From: Alopecurus myosuroides
Taxonomy: Eukaryota; Streptophyta; Magnoliopsida; Poales; Poaceae
Assembly: GCA_028641055.1 (NCBI GenBank)
Contig: CM054059.1
Coordinates: forward strand, 109,876,263 to 109,940,262
Length of the DNA stretch: 64,000 bases
Direction: 5' to 3'
Part shown: positions 19,899 to 31,505 of the stretch, one piece after another
How positions within the stretch are numbered: the first letter of the stretch is position 1
How the letters are laid out: every line of letters starts with the position of its first letter
Notes under the pieces: generated by a model
Seen by the model: only the letters and a program-made list of their open reading frames with translations
Databases searched by the model: none
Told to the model about the DNA's origin: nothing
Translations under genes and position numbers: made by a program

Positions 19899-21730
19899 AG
19901 TTATACCTGAATGATATTTATCATTCTTACTAGTATCTTTGGTGCATCGACTGCTAAAATTATTTTATGCATTCGATATAGGAGTTGCTGAAAGTAAGGA
20001 GACAGAAGAATAAAAGGTGTTGATGAGCATCAAGCTTGGCGCATAAAGAATCATCTAAGGATGAAGAAATCTCCACTTTTATTTTTATAATTTCAAATAT
20101 TTGTGAGCTTTGGCTCAAGTTATTGTAATAAGGTCGCATGCTGGCGACATATTATTCTTGTGGATTGATAGGATAAAGTCTTGGTTATCTTATGAGAATA
20201 TTATGGATCAATCCCATCGTGGATGATCAAGTTACAAATCTTTTGAATTAATGAAATATCATTTCTTCAAAAATATTTTGTGATCAAAGTCAACGAGAAA
20301 AAGGGGACTGCACAAAGTTTCAGAACTTATGTCTTAGTGATGTCTTGAAAGTTTTCAAGTCATATTTGAATAAGTGAGACAAAGTAAAAAACTAAGAAGG
20401 ATTCCTGTGCAAATAAATTCTTGATATTGCCCATGGAATAGTATAGTAACTTAAGTATTGTTTTAGCACAAATCTATTGTCCTTAATTTTTGTCATAGTT
20501 TTGAAAGACAAACTATAAATAGACACATTAGTCTTAGAATCTAGAAGTTTACGAAATATTAAAACTTGATCCCAAAATTAAAAAACAAAGTTATACTTTG
20601 TTAATTGTTCCAACTTTTGGAAAAACTCTTTTAGAAATCCACCACATAAGTAATAAAGATTTGTTACTAGAGATATGTGATTCTAAAGGAATTGATTACT
20701 TGTTGAATTCAGTGGGAGGATAGTATTTCTTGAAGAGATTGATGAATGTCCAGAAATAGTCATCGGGGTTGTGCAAGCGGAAGCATTTGCAATTGACAAT
20801 TCTTTTAGACTAAAACTGAGAGTCATTGCGGCTTGAGCCATGGCTGCTTATCAAGAACAAAATACTTGATCATGAAAGAACATAAAATTTTCAAGGCAAC
20901 CTGAATAAAGTATGTGCATGAAATTAGTAAAGATAATAGAAGGGCTGAAATATCCAAATGACTTAGAGTCAAAAAAGTATTTTATACCGTTAAGTTCAAG
21001 TTGAGAAACTTAAAGAAATTTCTATTGGAATAAAGAGATCATAAAGCTTGTTTTGTCCTAAATAGTTTTATGAGAAAATCAAGAGTTGACTAATAAAGAT
21101 ATGATGACCTTTAGCAAAGCTTTATCGCTCTGTATAATAAGTCTATATGATAAAATAACAAAAACAAATTCCTTAAAGTAAAATTAATCGAGTTTGTGTA
21201 CTAAGTACAACTCGAGGGTTTTTGTTAAATATATAATTCATTATATAAGGGACAAAATTCCTTTATACGAATAAAAGCCTGTTGGTGTAAATTTTGGAGT
21301 GGTAATATAATTTGTGAAGTGAAACAAGAATTGTTTTGACTTCAAGAAAAATTAGAAAAGTCTTGTTTTCTTGTAAGTCAGTGGGTGTTATTTCAATGAT
21401 GTCTAAATTATTAGAAATCATTAAAAGATTTGTTTGACACAAAAGGTGTATCATTGAAAATATTATTTTCTAAGATACATGTGATAGCAAAGTTATCAAT
21501 TTACAAAGGATTAAAATACTAAGTAAAAAAAAATATATGTGCTATGAGATATATGAATGCATTAAGTTTCACACGAAAGTTTGAAACTCGACAGAACTAA
21601 GTTCTTAGGTGGAATTGAAATTTTGAATGCAAGATCCAATGTTGAAAAACATTGGTGAGCAATGATCAGATGATTTATCATTTATGACCATAACAGAAAT
21701 TTCCTAGACAATGCATTATGTCAAAACATT

Positions 21731-22515
21731 GGTGAGACGAGTCAGCATTCGAGTAGGCCCACATAGGGATTACCCGAGCCTGCTGTGGCTGAACTCGGCG
21801 GCGGAGAAATACAATAGCCAGATGAGTTCCGGTAAGCCCTGCAGCCTTCAATGCGGCCACTTGGGACACTAGATCTTCAATCTGCGCAACTTCTTTGGCG
21901 GGGAGCTCTTTCTTCCATGAATTCCTAGGAATCACCGGTTTATCCAAATCCACCAAGGGAGAGCCATCCAAGTTGGGGGAGTCCTTTGCATAGAACCATT
22001 GACTCCTCCAGCTAGTTATGGAGTCGATGAAGCCCATCGAGGAATAATTCAAATTCGGGCTCATTTGGATGTTACAACCCCAGCTTCGTGCGGGTCGCTG
22101 CCGCTAGGCTGTGCCTTAACGTTAAAAAGTGCTTTAAAAGCGCCCAGCGCGGTGCCACCCCAAGGTAACACTTGCATAACGCGAAGCAGCACGCGATATG
22201 ATGCACCGAGTTTGGCGGGACGTCGTGCAATTGCACGCCGTACACCTCCCTGAGAGCAAGAAAGAAGGGATGCACATGAAAAGATACGCCCCGAGAAATA
22301 TGATCCACAAAGGCCACTCGTTCGTTGGCCCCGGGGAATGGGCGTACCTCTGAGCCTGGGCGCCTCCACATGCCGGCTTGGAGTAGCCCCTCGCGTTCGG
22401 CGGTGGCGAGGAGCTTGGCAGTGCCGACCGATTTGGTCCACTTCCTGCCTTTCTGCTGTCGACCCTCCGTGCCGCCTGCCACCGAGGAAGATCCACTCTT
22501 TCGAGTAAACACCAT
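21731..22515 (-). pseudogene. Antisense 'putative gypsy type transposon' gene of gypsy-2, decayed
   Basis: The ATG at 22515 opens MVFTRKSGSSSVAGGTEGRQ, followed by WTKSVGTAKLLATAEREGLL and then HIACCFALCKCYLGVAPRW, the counterpart of the 'LSAFV..CEGFLGI.P' core of the Transposase_28 family. A frameshift near 22130 and a stop near 22061 separate this from the continuation (YSSMGFIDSITSWRSQWFYAKD ... RVQPQQARVIPMWAYSNADS). The frame then runs into the copia junction. Relatives in gypsy-1 and gypsy-4 are clearly diverged from it, so the three fragments are from different families or old copies. Confidence 0.65.
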
Positions 22516-23479
22516 GGCGTGAAGATTAGAAAAGCTTGAGGAGCACAGTAATGGCTCTAGCGTGGGAAGCTGACGTGAATGTGGGCGCGAGGAAGAAGGG
22601 GAAATTTATCCCTCTCCCTCGTAGTATATGTAGCCAGGTAAAAACATCCCTACCGTTGGTTTCCCCTCGGGGTTGATCTGCCCTACACGTGGCGAAAGGA
22701 GACCAACCGCTCCGACTCCACACCGCCCACTGCGCGCGATAATCTAGGTATTTACTACCTACATTACCGCGCGTCGGACGATAAAAAAAGTGGTCAAATT
22801 CCTCTCAAGCAAGCCATCGTCTGACAGGATGAATCCACGTCACAGTAATGTCTTATCCTTCTATTGTTGATGATCATCACACGAATAATGAAACCTTTGA
22901 GTAATCATAAAATTTTACTCAAGGTGTGAATGGCCTTTCATGAAAGATAAATTTACTCGAGTGAGCATGTAAGTCGAGGTTTCCTTCTTCATATTTCGGT
23001 TGTCTCCAGTAAACCGAGTCTCAAGTATGCCAAAGGCGTACAACTACGCAAAAGCTCTGGATGCCATGCACATAAGCATGAAGCTAAGACCTGCGGAACA
23101 TTTCCAACGGCCTGGGAGTTGCACCATCGTGGCACTACCTAGTATTTTTCATGCCAACAGGTATGATGAAAATCCTGATGGACGCATCAGATAAAAATAG
23201 CTGATAACTGGAATTCGACTCTGTAAGACTTCAGCAGCTCGAGTCGGGTTACCCCAGGACTTTCCAGGATCGAGCCAGAGGACTCAAACCCTGAGTAGAT
23301 TATTTTATGTATTCTCCTAAGTGAGATTAATTGACCTCGATCTCTCGAGTAGCTCAAACCCGTATAATTGTTTTCCTCCCAGAAAGGTTATTTCCAGGAA
23401 AAGTACCTAAAAGTAAACAACTCGCAAAGATTGAGTCCCTGGATCGAGTCTTCAACTCCATCATTCACTCGGGGGCTAC

Positions 23480-23920
23480 TGTTGTGGAGGTACCCGAGAG
23501 ACCCTCCCTTAAGATGGTACCCGGTGCGGCCCATTAAGGGGTGCTGTAAGACTCCTCAAGTGGTGCCTACAGAAGCCCACGAAGATCCAGGCCACAATAG
23601 AAGGAAAGTCTACATCAACAAGATTAGGAAAGAATAGTTACCGGCTTGGAGTCGAAGTCTAGCATATGTACGACCCTTGAAATCCCTGCTACCTATATAA
23701 AGCACGGGAGGGGGTCACAACAGGGACAGACAACCCAAGATTCAGAGCTAGCCGAGATCCAATCTCTGGAGAGCACCCCCTGTAATCGACACCATTTTAC
23801 ACCATCGAAATAATTCTAGCACGCAGTAACCCGTCAAATCGAGTAGTCCACCAGTGCCCTCTTCCTTTACAAAACCCGAGGTCCCTAACCATGGGGATTG
23901 TTGAGTTCACATCCTCGACA
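23480..23920 (+). repeat. 3' LTR of gypsy-2
   Basis: It starts TGTTGTGGAGGTACCC just after the G-rich tract and ends ATCCTCGACA, a length of 441 bp. A good TATA box (CTATATAA, 23693-23700) lies mid-LTR. The partner LTR is missing, so insertion age cannot be estimated. Confidence 0.7.
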
Positions 23921-24290
23921 ATGCTAATAATTTGAACTCTAGGAAATATATCAAGTTACTCGTTTCCTTGTATTTGTTGTTGTTGTTGTTGTTGTATATC
24001 TTCCCGCAGGAGGTTATCCCAACATCATGTTCATGTTCTTGTCCTTATAATTCTGTCTTGCATATCTTGTTCATATTCAGCTACTGGAATTTTCCCACTC
24101 TCATGATCATCTCATGAATTGTTCTTTTCTCTATGTTGCATGATCTTACTCACCAATTCAATGCTTGCACTATATGTCACTTCATATGAAAGTAATCTAT
24201 GACCTCTAGGTGTTTTCATATTTAATCTACAAATATATCTTCATGTACTGTTGAATTTAGCTGCAATTATTTTAAACTCCTATTCACCCC
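23921..24290. other. Unassigned AT-rich sequence between gypsy-2 and gypsy-3, with a (TTG)n microsatellite
   Basis: A (TTG)7-like run lies at 23973-23994. No gene is visible. The right end (CCTATTCACCCC) looks contiguous, across gypsy-3, with CCCTCTCTAATTTCC at 38626, a phrase typical of copia internal sequence. So this piece and 38621 onward were probably joined before gypsy-3 inserted. Confidence 0.45.
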
Positions 24291-25687
24291 TGATAACCCA
24301 CAAGTATAGGGGATCGCAACAACCTTCTAGGGAAGTAAAACCCAAATTTATTGATTCGACACAAGGGGAGACAAATAATATTTATAAGACTTTACATATG
24401 AGTTGTCAATTCAGATGCACCTGAAAGTAGACTTGCTCGCAACAGTTTATCAGTGGTAACAGTTTTATAGCAGCAGAAGTAGTAAAATGACAACAGGAGT
24501 AAAATAGTAACAATAGTAGCAATTGTGGAAAACAGCAGGATTAAAATACTATAGGCATAGAGAATGGATGAACGGGCGTTGCATGGATAAGATAGCTCAT
24601 ATAATAATCAAAACATGGGAAATGCAGATAGATAATAATAAATCATCAAAGTTCTTGGCAAACCATAGGAATGTGTTCCAATTTAGTCATACGTGCTCGC
24701 AATGAGAAACTTGCACACCATCTTTTGTCCTCCCAGCCCGTTGCAGCGGGGCCTCAAGGGAAACTACTGGTAATTAAGGTGGTCCTTTTAATAAAGCACC
24801 AGAGCAAAGCTTTAACACTCAGCGAACACATGTGATCCTCATATCACAGCCATCCGCTCCGGTTGCCCCAATTATTGTCACTTTGGAGCCTCGGGTTCCG
24901 GACAATAATGCGTGTAAAAAATTTGCAGATATGATCAAGAAACATAATTATACTCATGAAACAATAACATGTTCAGATCTAAGATCATAGCACTCGGGCC
25001 CTAGTGACAAGCATTAAGAATAACAAGTTGCACCAACGATATATAGCACTAACAACGGATACTAGGCACTATGCCCTAACAATCTGACATTATTACATGA
25101 ACGATAACATCCAATCCCTTCCATCCCTCTCAGCCTACAGCGGGGATTACTCACACATGGATGGGGGGATCATGGATGGTTTATGGAAAAGTGGTGGTGG
25201 TGACGATGGAGATGATCTCTTTCGAATCCCCGTCCCGGCAGGGCGCCAGAATAGGAACTTCTGATCCCCAAATTGGGTTTCGAGGTGGCGGCAACGCTCT
25301 GGTGTGTTTCTCTGGAATATGACAAACCCCCTGATGTTTTAGGGTTACGGGGCATAAGAAGTCGAAAGGGGAGCCCGAGGGGGTGGCTGGGGCCACCACA
25401 CCACCTGGCGGCGCGGCCTAGGGAGGGAACGTCCATCCATGGTGTGGGCCCCTCCTTGCCCCCCTCCGGCTCTTCTTTTGGCTCCGGGGGTCTTCGGGTG
25501 AAATACGGACTTTGGGGTCTTTTCCGGGAAATTTCCTGAAAGTTGATTTTTCTGCAAAAAAACAAGACACCAAAGTAATTTTGCTAAAAACAGCGTTAGT
25601 CCCTGTTAGTTGCATCCAAAACTCACAAGTTTAGAAGAAAACAATAGCAAAATTGTTCGGAAAAGGAGATACATTTTGGACGTATCA
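24291..25687 (-). repeat. 3' LTR of gypsy-3
   Basis: On the minus strand it begins TGATACGTCC and ends GGGTTATCA. The purine tract AAACTTGGGGGGAGT sits just outside its minus-strand start (25688-25702), marking it as the 3' LTR. Reading frames inside (for example 25170-25565) have mirror copies in the other LTR and no known product. Confidence 0.85.
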
Positions 25688-27731
25688 ACTCCCCCCAAGT
25701 TTAGCTTATTGCTTGTCCTCAAGCAATTCAGTTAACAACTGAGTGCGATAAAAGAACTTTTATGAACACATTTGTTTCATATGATGGAAATATTCTCACT
25801 ATATGATCAGGTTCTTAGGCAATTCATAATAAGAAGTATGCAAAATAAATTCACCTAATAGTTATGCAAACCATGAAGAGATTCCAACACACTAATAAAC
25901 GCAACATGAAATATATCAATTTATAGGATTGCAATGCTCATAATAGGGTATGATAAAGTATACTCGCTTGCCCTTAATAATGAAGAAAAACATAAATGCC
26001 ATGGAACCTCTGAAGTTCATGTGAAGAATAGAAGTAAAGATATCAAAGATAAAAGCATCAAAGTTATACTCCAATTAACCGTATCCTGGGACAAGCACAT
26101 TACACTAACAATGACAGCTATGCTCTCAAGAAAGTGCATAGAGTGAGAAGGTGAAGACTCAACATAAAAGTAAAAGAAGGGCCCTTCACAGAGGGAAGCA
26201 GGGATTAACATGTGCTAGAGATTTTTATTTTATTGAAAACAGAAGTAAAATGATTTTGAGAGGTGGTTGTTCATGTCAACGAATGGTAATAGAGTCCTTG
26301 TTATCTTCCATACTAAACAGGTTCAGAGCGGTTCCGTATATTATATTAAGCATTTATAGCATGCTCATTATATAGTATGAAAGTCCTCCCTACCTTGCTT
26401 TCGCAAACCATGGCTAACCGAATCCTCGGGTGCTTGCCAACAATCTCATACCATGGAGGAGTGCCTATTCAGTTCTTTATCTTTTTTATGTTATAATGGT
26501 CTAACCAGATCTTTGCAAAATTAATGACGAGCAGATGAAGCATGCAATTCAGGGTACCTAAATAGCATGGAAGACAACAAACCCAACTACTACTTCCTCA
26601 TGAGCTAAAACAGTGTCACAAAACGAGAAGTATTTTGAAAGTTTTAAAGGTAGCACATGCAAATTTACTTGGAGTGGCGATGAAATACCACATATAGGTA
26701 GGTATGGTGGACACATTTGGCAGACTTTGGTTTTTGGGAGTTGGATGCACGAGTAGAGCTCATACTCAATACAGGTAAAGGCTAGCAATAGACTGGGAGC
26801 GACAATCAAGAGAGCAATAACCGTCATAATCATGCTTGCGAAAAAATAAAATTAGCGGGGGCATAAAAGTGATACAAATACTCTGAGGCAAAATAAATCA
26901 TCGATGCTTAATCGACCTTTTGTTTTTAGTCTTATGCATGCGTGAGCATGTGCCAAGTCGATTCAAGCAAAACATTCAGAGGGAGATACCACAATGTCAT
27001 ACCCTTCTATGAATAAAACAATGCAAGCAAATATTTATATGCCATGCTATCTAATATTAGTAAGTTGGAACTAAGCATGAGAGAGCACGAACTACTAAGC
27101 ATCCATTCAATAACATACACCTTATACTAAAAAACTAAGCATGTCCACATGGATGAGTATATGTACAAAAATGAAAACAAATAGAGTTCATAACTCTCAC
27201 CACAACTTGAATGGTTGTAACTCGTCATTATTGCTCTTCACTTGTGTGGATTGAAAGATATAAAATAATAACCAAGCTCCAATGGATACAAAACCAAAGA
27301 AGAAGAACAAATATTTTTGGGGTTTCGAACTTTAAAACAAGAACAGAAGGAAAACAAACAAACAAAGAAAAATCTTTTTGGGTTTGTGAATATTAAAATG
27401 AAATAGAAAGCAAACAAACCAATGAAAGAAACTAAAGAAACAAATAAAGAGACACAAAAGAAATATGTTTGTTCTTTTTGTGTTTTGGAAAGCAAGAACA
27501 AAACTATAAAAACAAAAAGAAGCGAAAGAAACGAAAACATGGATATACAAACAACCGAGAGAAACGTGATATGTAGATGACGTGATGTCGGCATACCTCC
27601 CCCCAAGATTAGGATTTTGGCCTAAGTGTAGATCAATCCCAAGAGGGACATGAAGTGGCGCCCCCATAATGTGCCGAGGATGAGCCATCCTCCTGATATG
27701 AGCTCGAGGACGCCCCGGTGTACTGCGTGGT
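25688..27731 (-). other. Gypsy-3 3' non-coding region
   Basis: This lies between the Athila-like ORF and the 3' LTR. It is AT-rich, with A-rich direct repeats at about 27340-27530 (AAAGAAACAAA-like units). No coding signal beyond short chance frames is visible. Confidence 0.5.
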
Positions 27732-28658
27732 CTAGTCCTCAGAGGGCGTGTTCTGCCCCATCTGATGCTCGGGGTCGTGCTGCTCATGGAGTTCAAGCAA
27801 GCGCAGCTGCTCATCCAACTCCTCCTTCGAACGCGATTGTGGCGTCCTGCTAATATCAAACAAAATAGGCTGTGGCAAGACAACTTCCCTCTCGTCACCT
27901 TGAGTAAATAAAACTCTATATACTAGATGTCCAGCAATAGAGTTTGCAGTAACAAAGTGGTGAGACTTCATGGTAGCAAGGTCAAGTATTTGTGGAGCTA
28001 ATAAAACATCATGTGGAGCAACAGAGAGGCCTAGAGCAGTCAAAACACGCGTAGCAATAATGCCCCCATAAATGGGTCCTTTAGTAGCTAAACGGCGAGC
28101 AATGAATGAACCAAGGTTATACTTATCGCTACCAATCAATGCAGCAGCAAGAAAAGCAAGATGGTAATTTGAAATATTACTAGTGTTTTCCCTAGCAAGA
28201 ACACTAGTAGCAAGGTAGTAAGTGAAATATCTAATAGCGGGGAGTTGAATGATTCTTATCTTGCCACGCTGAGCTATGCGGTCATCATCATTGGTAATTC
28301 CACGGTAGAGCTCCATCAAATCAGCAGGCCTTTCTTGAATCTTCCTCGTTGTCCCCGATACGTTAATACATATAATGCTGCAAAAAAATTCCAAAGGCAT
28401 GGCAACAGGTCTATCATAGATTTTGAAGGAAAAAGTTGGGTCATACTGTGAGTTATTGAATTTGAAGCTCTCAACAAAAGTTTTTGTCAATAAAACATAC
28501 TGAGGGCTCTCATGATTCATGTAATTGGTTAAACCAACCCTACCAACCAGCTGCAAGAAATCCTCGAGAATGCATGCATCATTAATAAAAGTATAGCAAG
28601 GGAAGGTAGATGGATTTGCATCCCCATCATCCCCCGCATTGTCGATACTTGGTGCCAT
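27732..28658 (-). CDS. Athila-like retroelement ORF of gypsy-3, intact, function unknown
   Basis: The frame runs 308 codons from MAPSIDNAGDDGDAN with no stop, which makes it the best-preserved gene of this element. It contains a core of the type LEDFLQLVGRVGLTNYMNHE ... FSFKIYDRPVAMPLEFFCSI ... RYFTYYLATSVLARENTSN ... GGIIATRVLTALGLSVAP, and an acidic/Gln-rich tail. This pattern resembles the Athila ORF1/'putative plant transposon protein' group that is encoded beside or downstream of gypsy genes. I see no signal peptide and no convincing transmembrane helix, so I do not call it an envelope protein. Its intactness beside broken gag suggests either selection in the master element or chance. 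Confidence 0.6.
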   Translation of the reverse strand: MAPSIDNAGDDGDANPSTFPCYTFINDACILEDFLQLVGRVGLTNYMNHESPQYVLLTKTFVESFKFNNSQYDPTFSFKIYDRPVAMPLEFFCSIICINVSGTTRKIQERPADLMELYRGITNDDDRIAQRGKIRIIQLPAIRYFTYYLATSVLARENTSNISNYHLAFLAAALIGSDKYNLGSFIARRLATKGPIYGGIIATRVLTALGLSVAPHDVLLAPQILDLATMKSHHFVTANSIAGHLVYRVLFTQGDEREVVLPQPILFDISRTPQSRSKEELDEQLRLLELHEQHDPEHQMGQNTPSED

Positions 28659-29754
28659 GATGTTCTCATTCTACAAAGGTCTCATCAAGGTAGTTGAGCG
28701 TGAAGGCCTTGTCCTCCGAGGTGCGTCACTCCTAAAGATTTCTCCAAAGTTGAAGTTGTCCAATTCTGAAATTTTTGGCTAATGTCATAAAAATTGATTT
28801 CAAGCAACTATATGATAGAAACTACTATAGAGACTTGTGGGAGAGCTATACGTGCATCAAAACTAAATTATCTAAACTCAAATAAAGCATGAAAACTCAC
28901 ATAAGTTGTCACCTACACTACCAAAATACTCAAGAAATACTCCACTAAACAAAATTCTACTTAGATAATCGAAGGAGTCACATACCGAAGAGCAAATGCA
29001 CCAAATTTCAGCAACAAAGATGGGCTGAGCAAAGAGATCGATAAATTCGCGAAGAAGAACAGCAAGAGCTCGGGTTCCAGGAATGTTTTCGAGTTTGGAA
29101 AAGACAGGGGCATGTTTGGCACGGAGGAGAGCTAGTGGAGGGCCAGGGGTCCCACACCATGTGTTGGCGCCACCAGGGGCCAGGCCGCGCCCAGGCATGG
29201 TGTTCCTGCATGGTGGGTCTCCCTGGGGTCTTCCAGGTGCCTCTCCGCCTCATTTTTGACGTAGAAATTTAATATAATTTTCATGGAATTTTTAGAGAAA
29301 CTTCATTTTTGAGCAATTTCTAGAATTTAATAAATAATTAAAAACCAGGAAAACAAATGTGGAAAGGTGGAAAACAAAACCAAAACCAGAACTACAGAGG
29401 TTCTAAGACACTCCAATAGGAAAATTACCAGTGAAAACAAATGTGGAAGTGGTGAAAACAAAACTATGGGTGGTGAAAACATGAGTAACCACAGTAATCA
29501 AGATGAAAACATGACTATGGATGGTGGAAACATAATTATACAGAAGTAGCATGGTGAGAACATGGTGAAAACATAAAGGTAAAAGTGTAAACATAGTGAA
29601 ACATTGTTTTCTTCATTCAAAATCACTTTGTTAACAAGGTTGATCAAGTCTTGTTACCAAAACAATTTTTATATGAAGAAAAACTTTGCTTATCACTAAA
29701 TGATTATGTTACCTCAACATTGATAGACATAGTCCCAATCATGAAAATTTCATA
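28659..29754 (-). other. Gypsy-3 interval where pol should lie; non-coding, with small repeats
   Basis: Protease ends at 29755 and the next ORF starts at 28658, so a polymerase of 2.5-3 kb has no room. The interval has a GC-richer patch (29060-29250) and, at about 29340-29600, a run of imperfect repeats built on GGTGGAAAACA / GTGAAAACATGA. I see no RT (YxDD) or integrase (HHCC, DDE) motif. Confidence 0.6.
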
Positions 29755-31071
29755 TTATTTTTGTGGCATTGGAATGGGACAATAGAATTCTCTAATTTTT
29801 ATGGTCTCAATATTTTCAATGGAATTTAGGTCATAGTTCCTATCATTCTTCTTGGGAAAATAAATTGTGTGCTCTTTATCATTAACATTAAAAGTTACTT
29901 TCCTTTGATTGCAATCAATAACAGCCCCTGCAGTGTTAAGAAAAGGTCTCCCAAGAATAATAGACATATTATGATCTTCAGGCATTTCCAACACAACAAA
30001 GTCAGTTAATATCAAACAATTAGTAGTCACTTGAACAGGAACATTCTCACATATACCAACACGAATAGCAGTAGATTTACCAGCCATTTTCAAAGATATA
30101 TCAGTGTGTATCAATTTTTCTAGAGAGAGCCTCTTACAGAGAGAAAAAGGCATAACACTAACTCCTACTCTCAAATCACAGAAAGCAGTTCTAACATAAT
30201 TATTTTTAATAGAACAAGGAATAGTGGGTATTCCACGATAAGCTTCTTTGGAACCTTACCATTAAAAGAGTAATTAGAAAGCATAGTGGAAATTTCCTCA
30301 TTAGGAATCTTCCTTTTGTTAGAGACAATATCTTTCATATAATTTGAATAAGGAGGCAGCGTAATAGCATGTGTCAAAGGAATTTGCAAAAACAAAGGTT
30401 TCATCCACTCACATAATTTATTATAATGTTCTTCTTCCTTTGATTTATGTTTCTTATTAGGAAAAGGAAGCGGTCTTTGTACCCAAGGTTCTCTTTCTTT
30501 ACCATGTTATTAGCAATGAAATCCTCCATAGTATACTTTGCAGTTTTAGTTTGCTTTTTAGGTTCAACTTCAGTTTTTTCTTTATCAGAAGCATCACTTT
30601 TATCATTACCACTTTCAGTTTCAGCATCAAAGATAGATATACTATTAGGATCTTTAGCAAGTTCAGGAGATTCTACAATAGTTGTATGTCTATTTTTCAT
30701 TTTCTTATAAGGAGAACTATTGTTTTTAGGTTGTTGAGAATCTTGTTCAATTCTTTTAGGATGTCCTTCAGGATACAAGGGGTCCTGAGTAGAAACACCA
30801 CTTCTAGTAATTATTTCACAAACATGTTTTTCTCTAGAAGCATTAGCTAACAAATCTTTTGCACTTTAGTGAGTTGATCAATTTGAGTTTGAACCATATG
30901 AAAATGTTTAACAAGCATTTTAACATCATTAGAGGTTCTCTCAATAATACCATGCAAATTATCAATATCTCCAGATTTTTTCATTAGATGATTTTGTATC
31001 CTCGTATTAAAATTATCTTGCTTAACAACATAATTATCAAATTCATCTAAGCATTGATCAGGTGGTTTAGA
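29755..31071 (-). pseudogene. Gypsy-3 gag C-terminal part and aspartic protease, decayed
   Basis: The minus strand resumes at the CACTA-2 junction with a coiled-coil-like segment (SKPPDQCLDEFDNYVVKQDN), then a charged linker (ITRSGVSTQDPLYPEGHPKR, KQTKTAKYTMEDFIANNMVK), then a retropepsin-like core (VPVQVTTNCLILTDFVVLEM, IILGRPFLNTAGAVIDC). The frame ends at a stop just after PMPQK. Frame changes near 30850, 30400 and 30172 break the polyprotein. The LGRPFL..AGA core is well kept. Confidence 0.75.
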
Positions 31072-31084
31072 CACTACTAGAGAA

Positions 31085-31505
31085 AAGATTATAGGAGGCT
31101 CGTTTTTTTGTTATTCGAGGCGCATATGGAATGAGCCTCCAGCGCCAAGCCTCGCATATTTTGGCTTATAGGAGGCGCATTTTGAAATGCGCCTCCTATA
31201 CCTGCATATAGGAGGCGCATTTGAAATGCGCCTCCTATATTCAAGTATAGAAGGCGCACGCCTCCCATAAGTTATAGAAGGCGCATTTCAGAATGCGCCT
31301 CCTATAAGTTATAGGAGGCTCATTTCAGAATGCGCCTCCCATAAGTTATAGAAGGCGCATTTCAGAATGCGCCTCCTATAACTTATGGGAGGCGCATTTC
31401 ATAGAAGGCGCATTTCAGAATGCGCCTCCTATAACTTATGGGAGGCGCATTCTGAAATGCGCCTCCTATAACTTATAGGAGGCGCATTTAATATGCGCCT
31501 CGTAT
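31085..31505. repeat. Left subterminal palindrome array of CACTA-2
   Basis: Units of the form TATAGGAGGCGCATTT ... AATGCGCCTCCTATA repeat about ten times, in both orientations, with AACTTATGGG spacers. Each pair can form a small cruciform. Variation is low. Confidence 0.85.

Larger units (their letters stand above)
16454..21730 (+). mobile_element. Decayed copia retrotransposon, internal region
   Basis: This begins immediately after the gypsy-1 LTR and holds a leader of about 415 bp, a copia gag, and a long AT-rich remnant (about 19900-21730) matching the expected position of pol but with no open frame. No LTR is seen at either end: the left is cut by gypsy-1 and the right by gypsy-2 near 21731. 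A LINE is nested in gag. In 19900-21730 I see no intact gene, only scattered pol-like phrases without reading frame. Confidence 0.6.
21731..23920 (+). mobile_element. Gypsy-2: 3' portion of a gypsy element (antisense gene plus 3' LTR)
   Basis: The left edge is an abrupt switch from AT-rich copia remnant to the end of an antisense gypsy gene near 21731. The right edge is an LTR end at 23920. Gag and pol are absent. The layout is the same as gypsy-1: minus-strand antisense gene, spacer, tract CTCGGGGGCTAC, LTR. 22524-23479 holds no gene that I can recognise. Confidence 0.65.

Noticed and set aside
27732..28658. A retroviral-type envelope gene in gypsy-3
   Set aside because: Its position after protease is suggestive, but there is no signal peptide, fusion peptide or clear transmembrane helix, and the motifs fit the Athila ORF1-like group.
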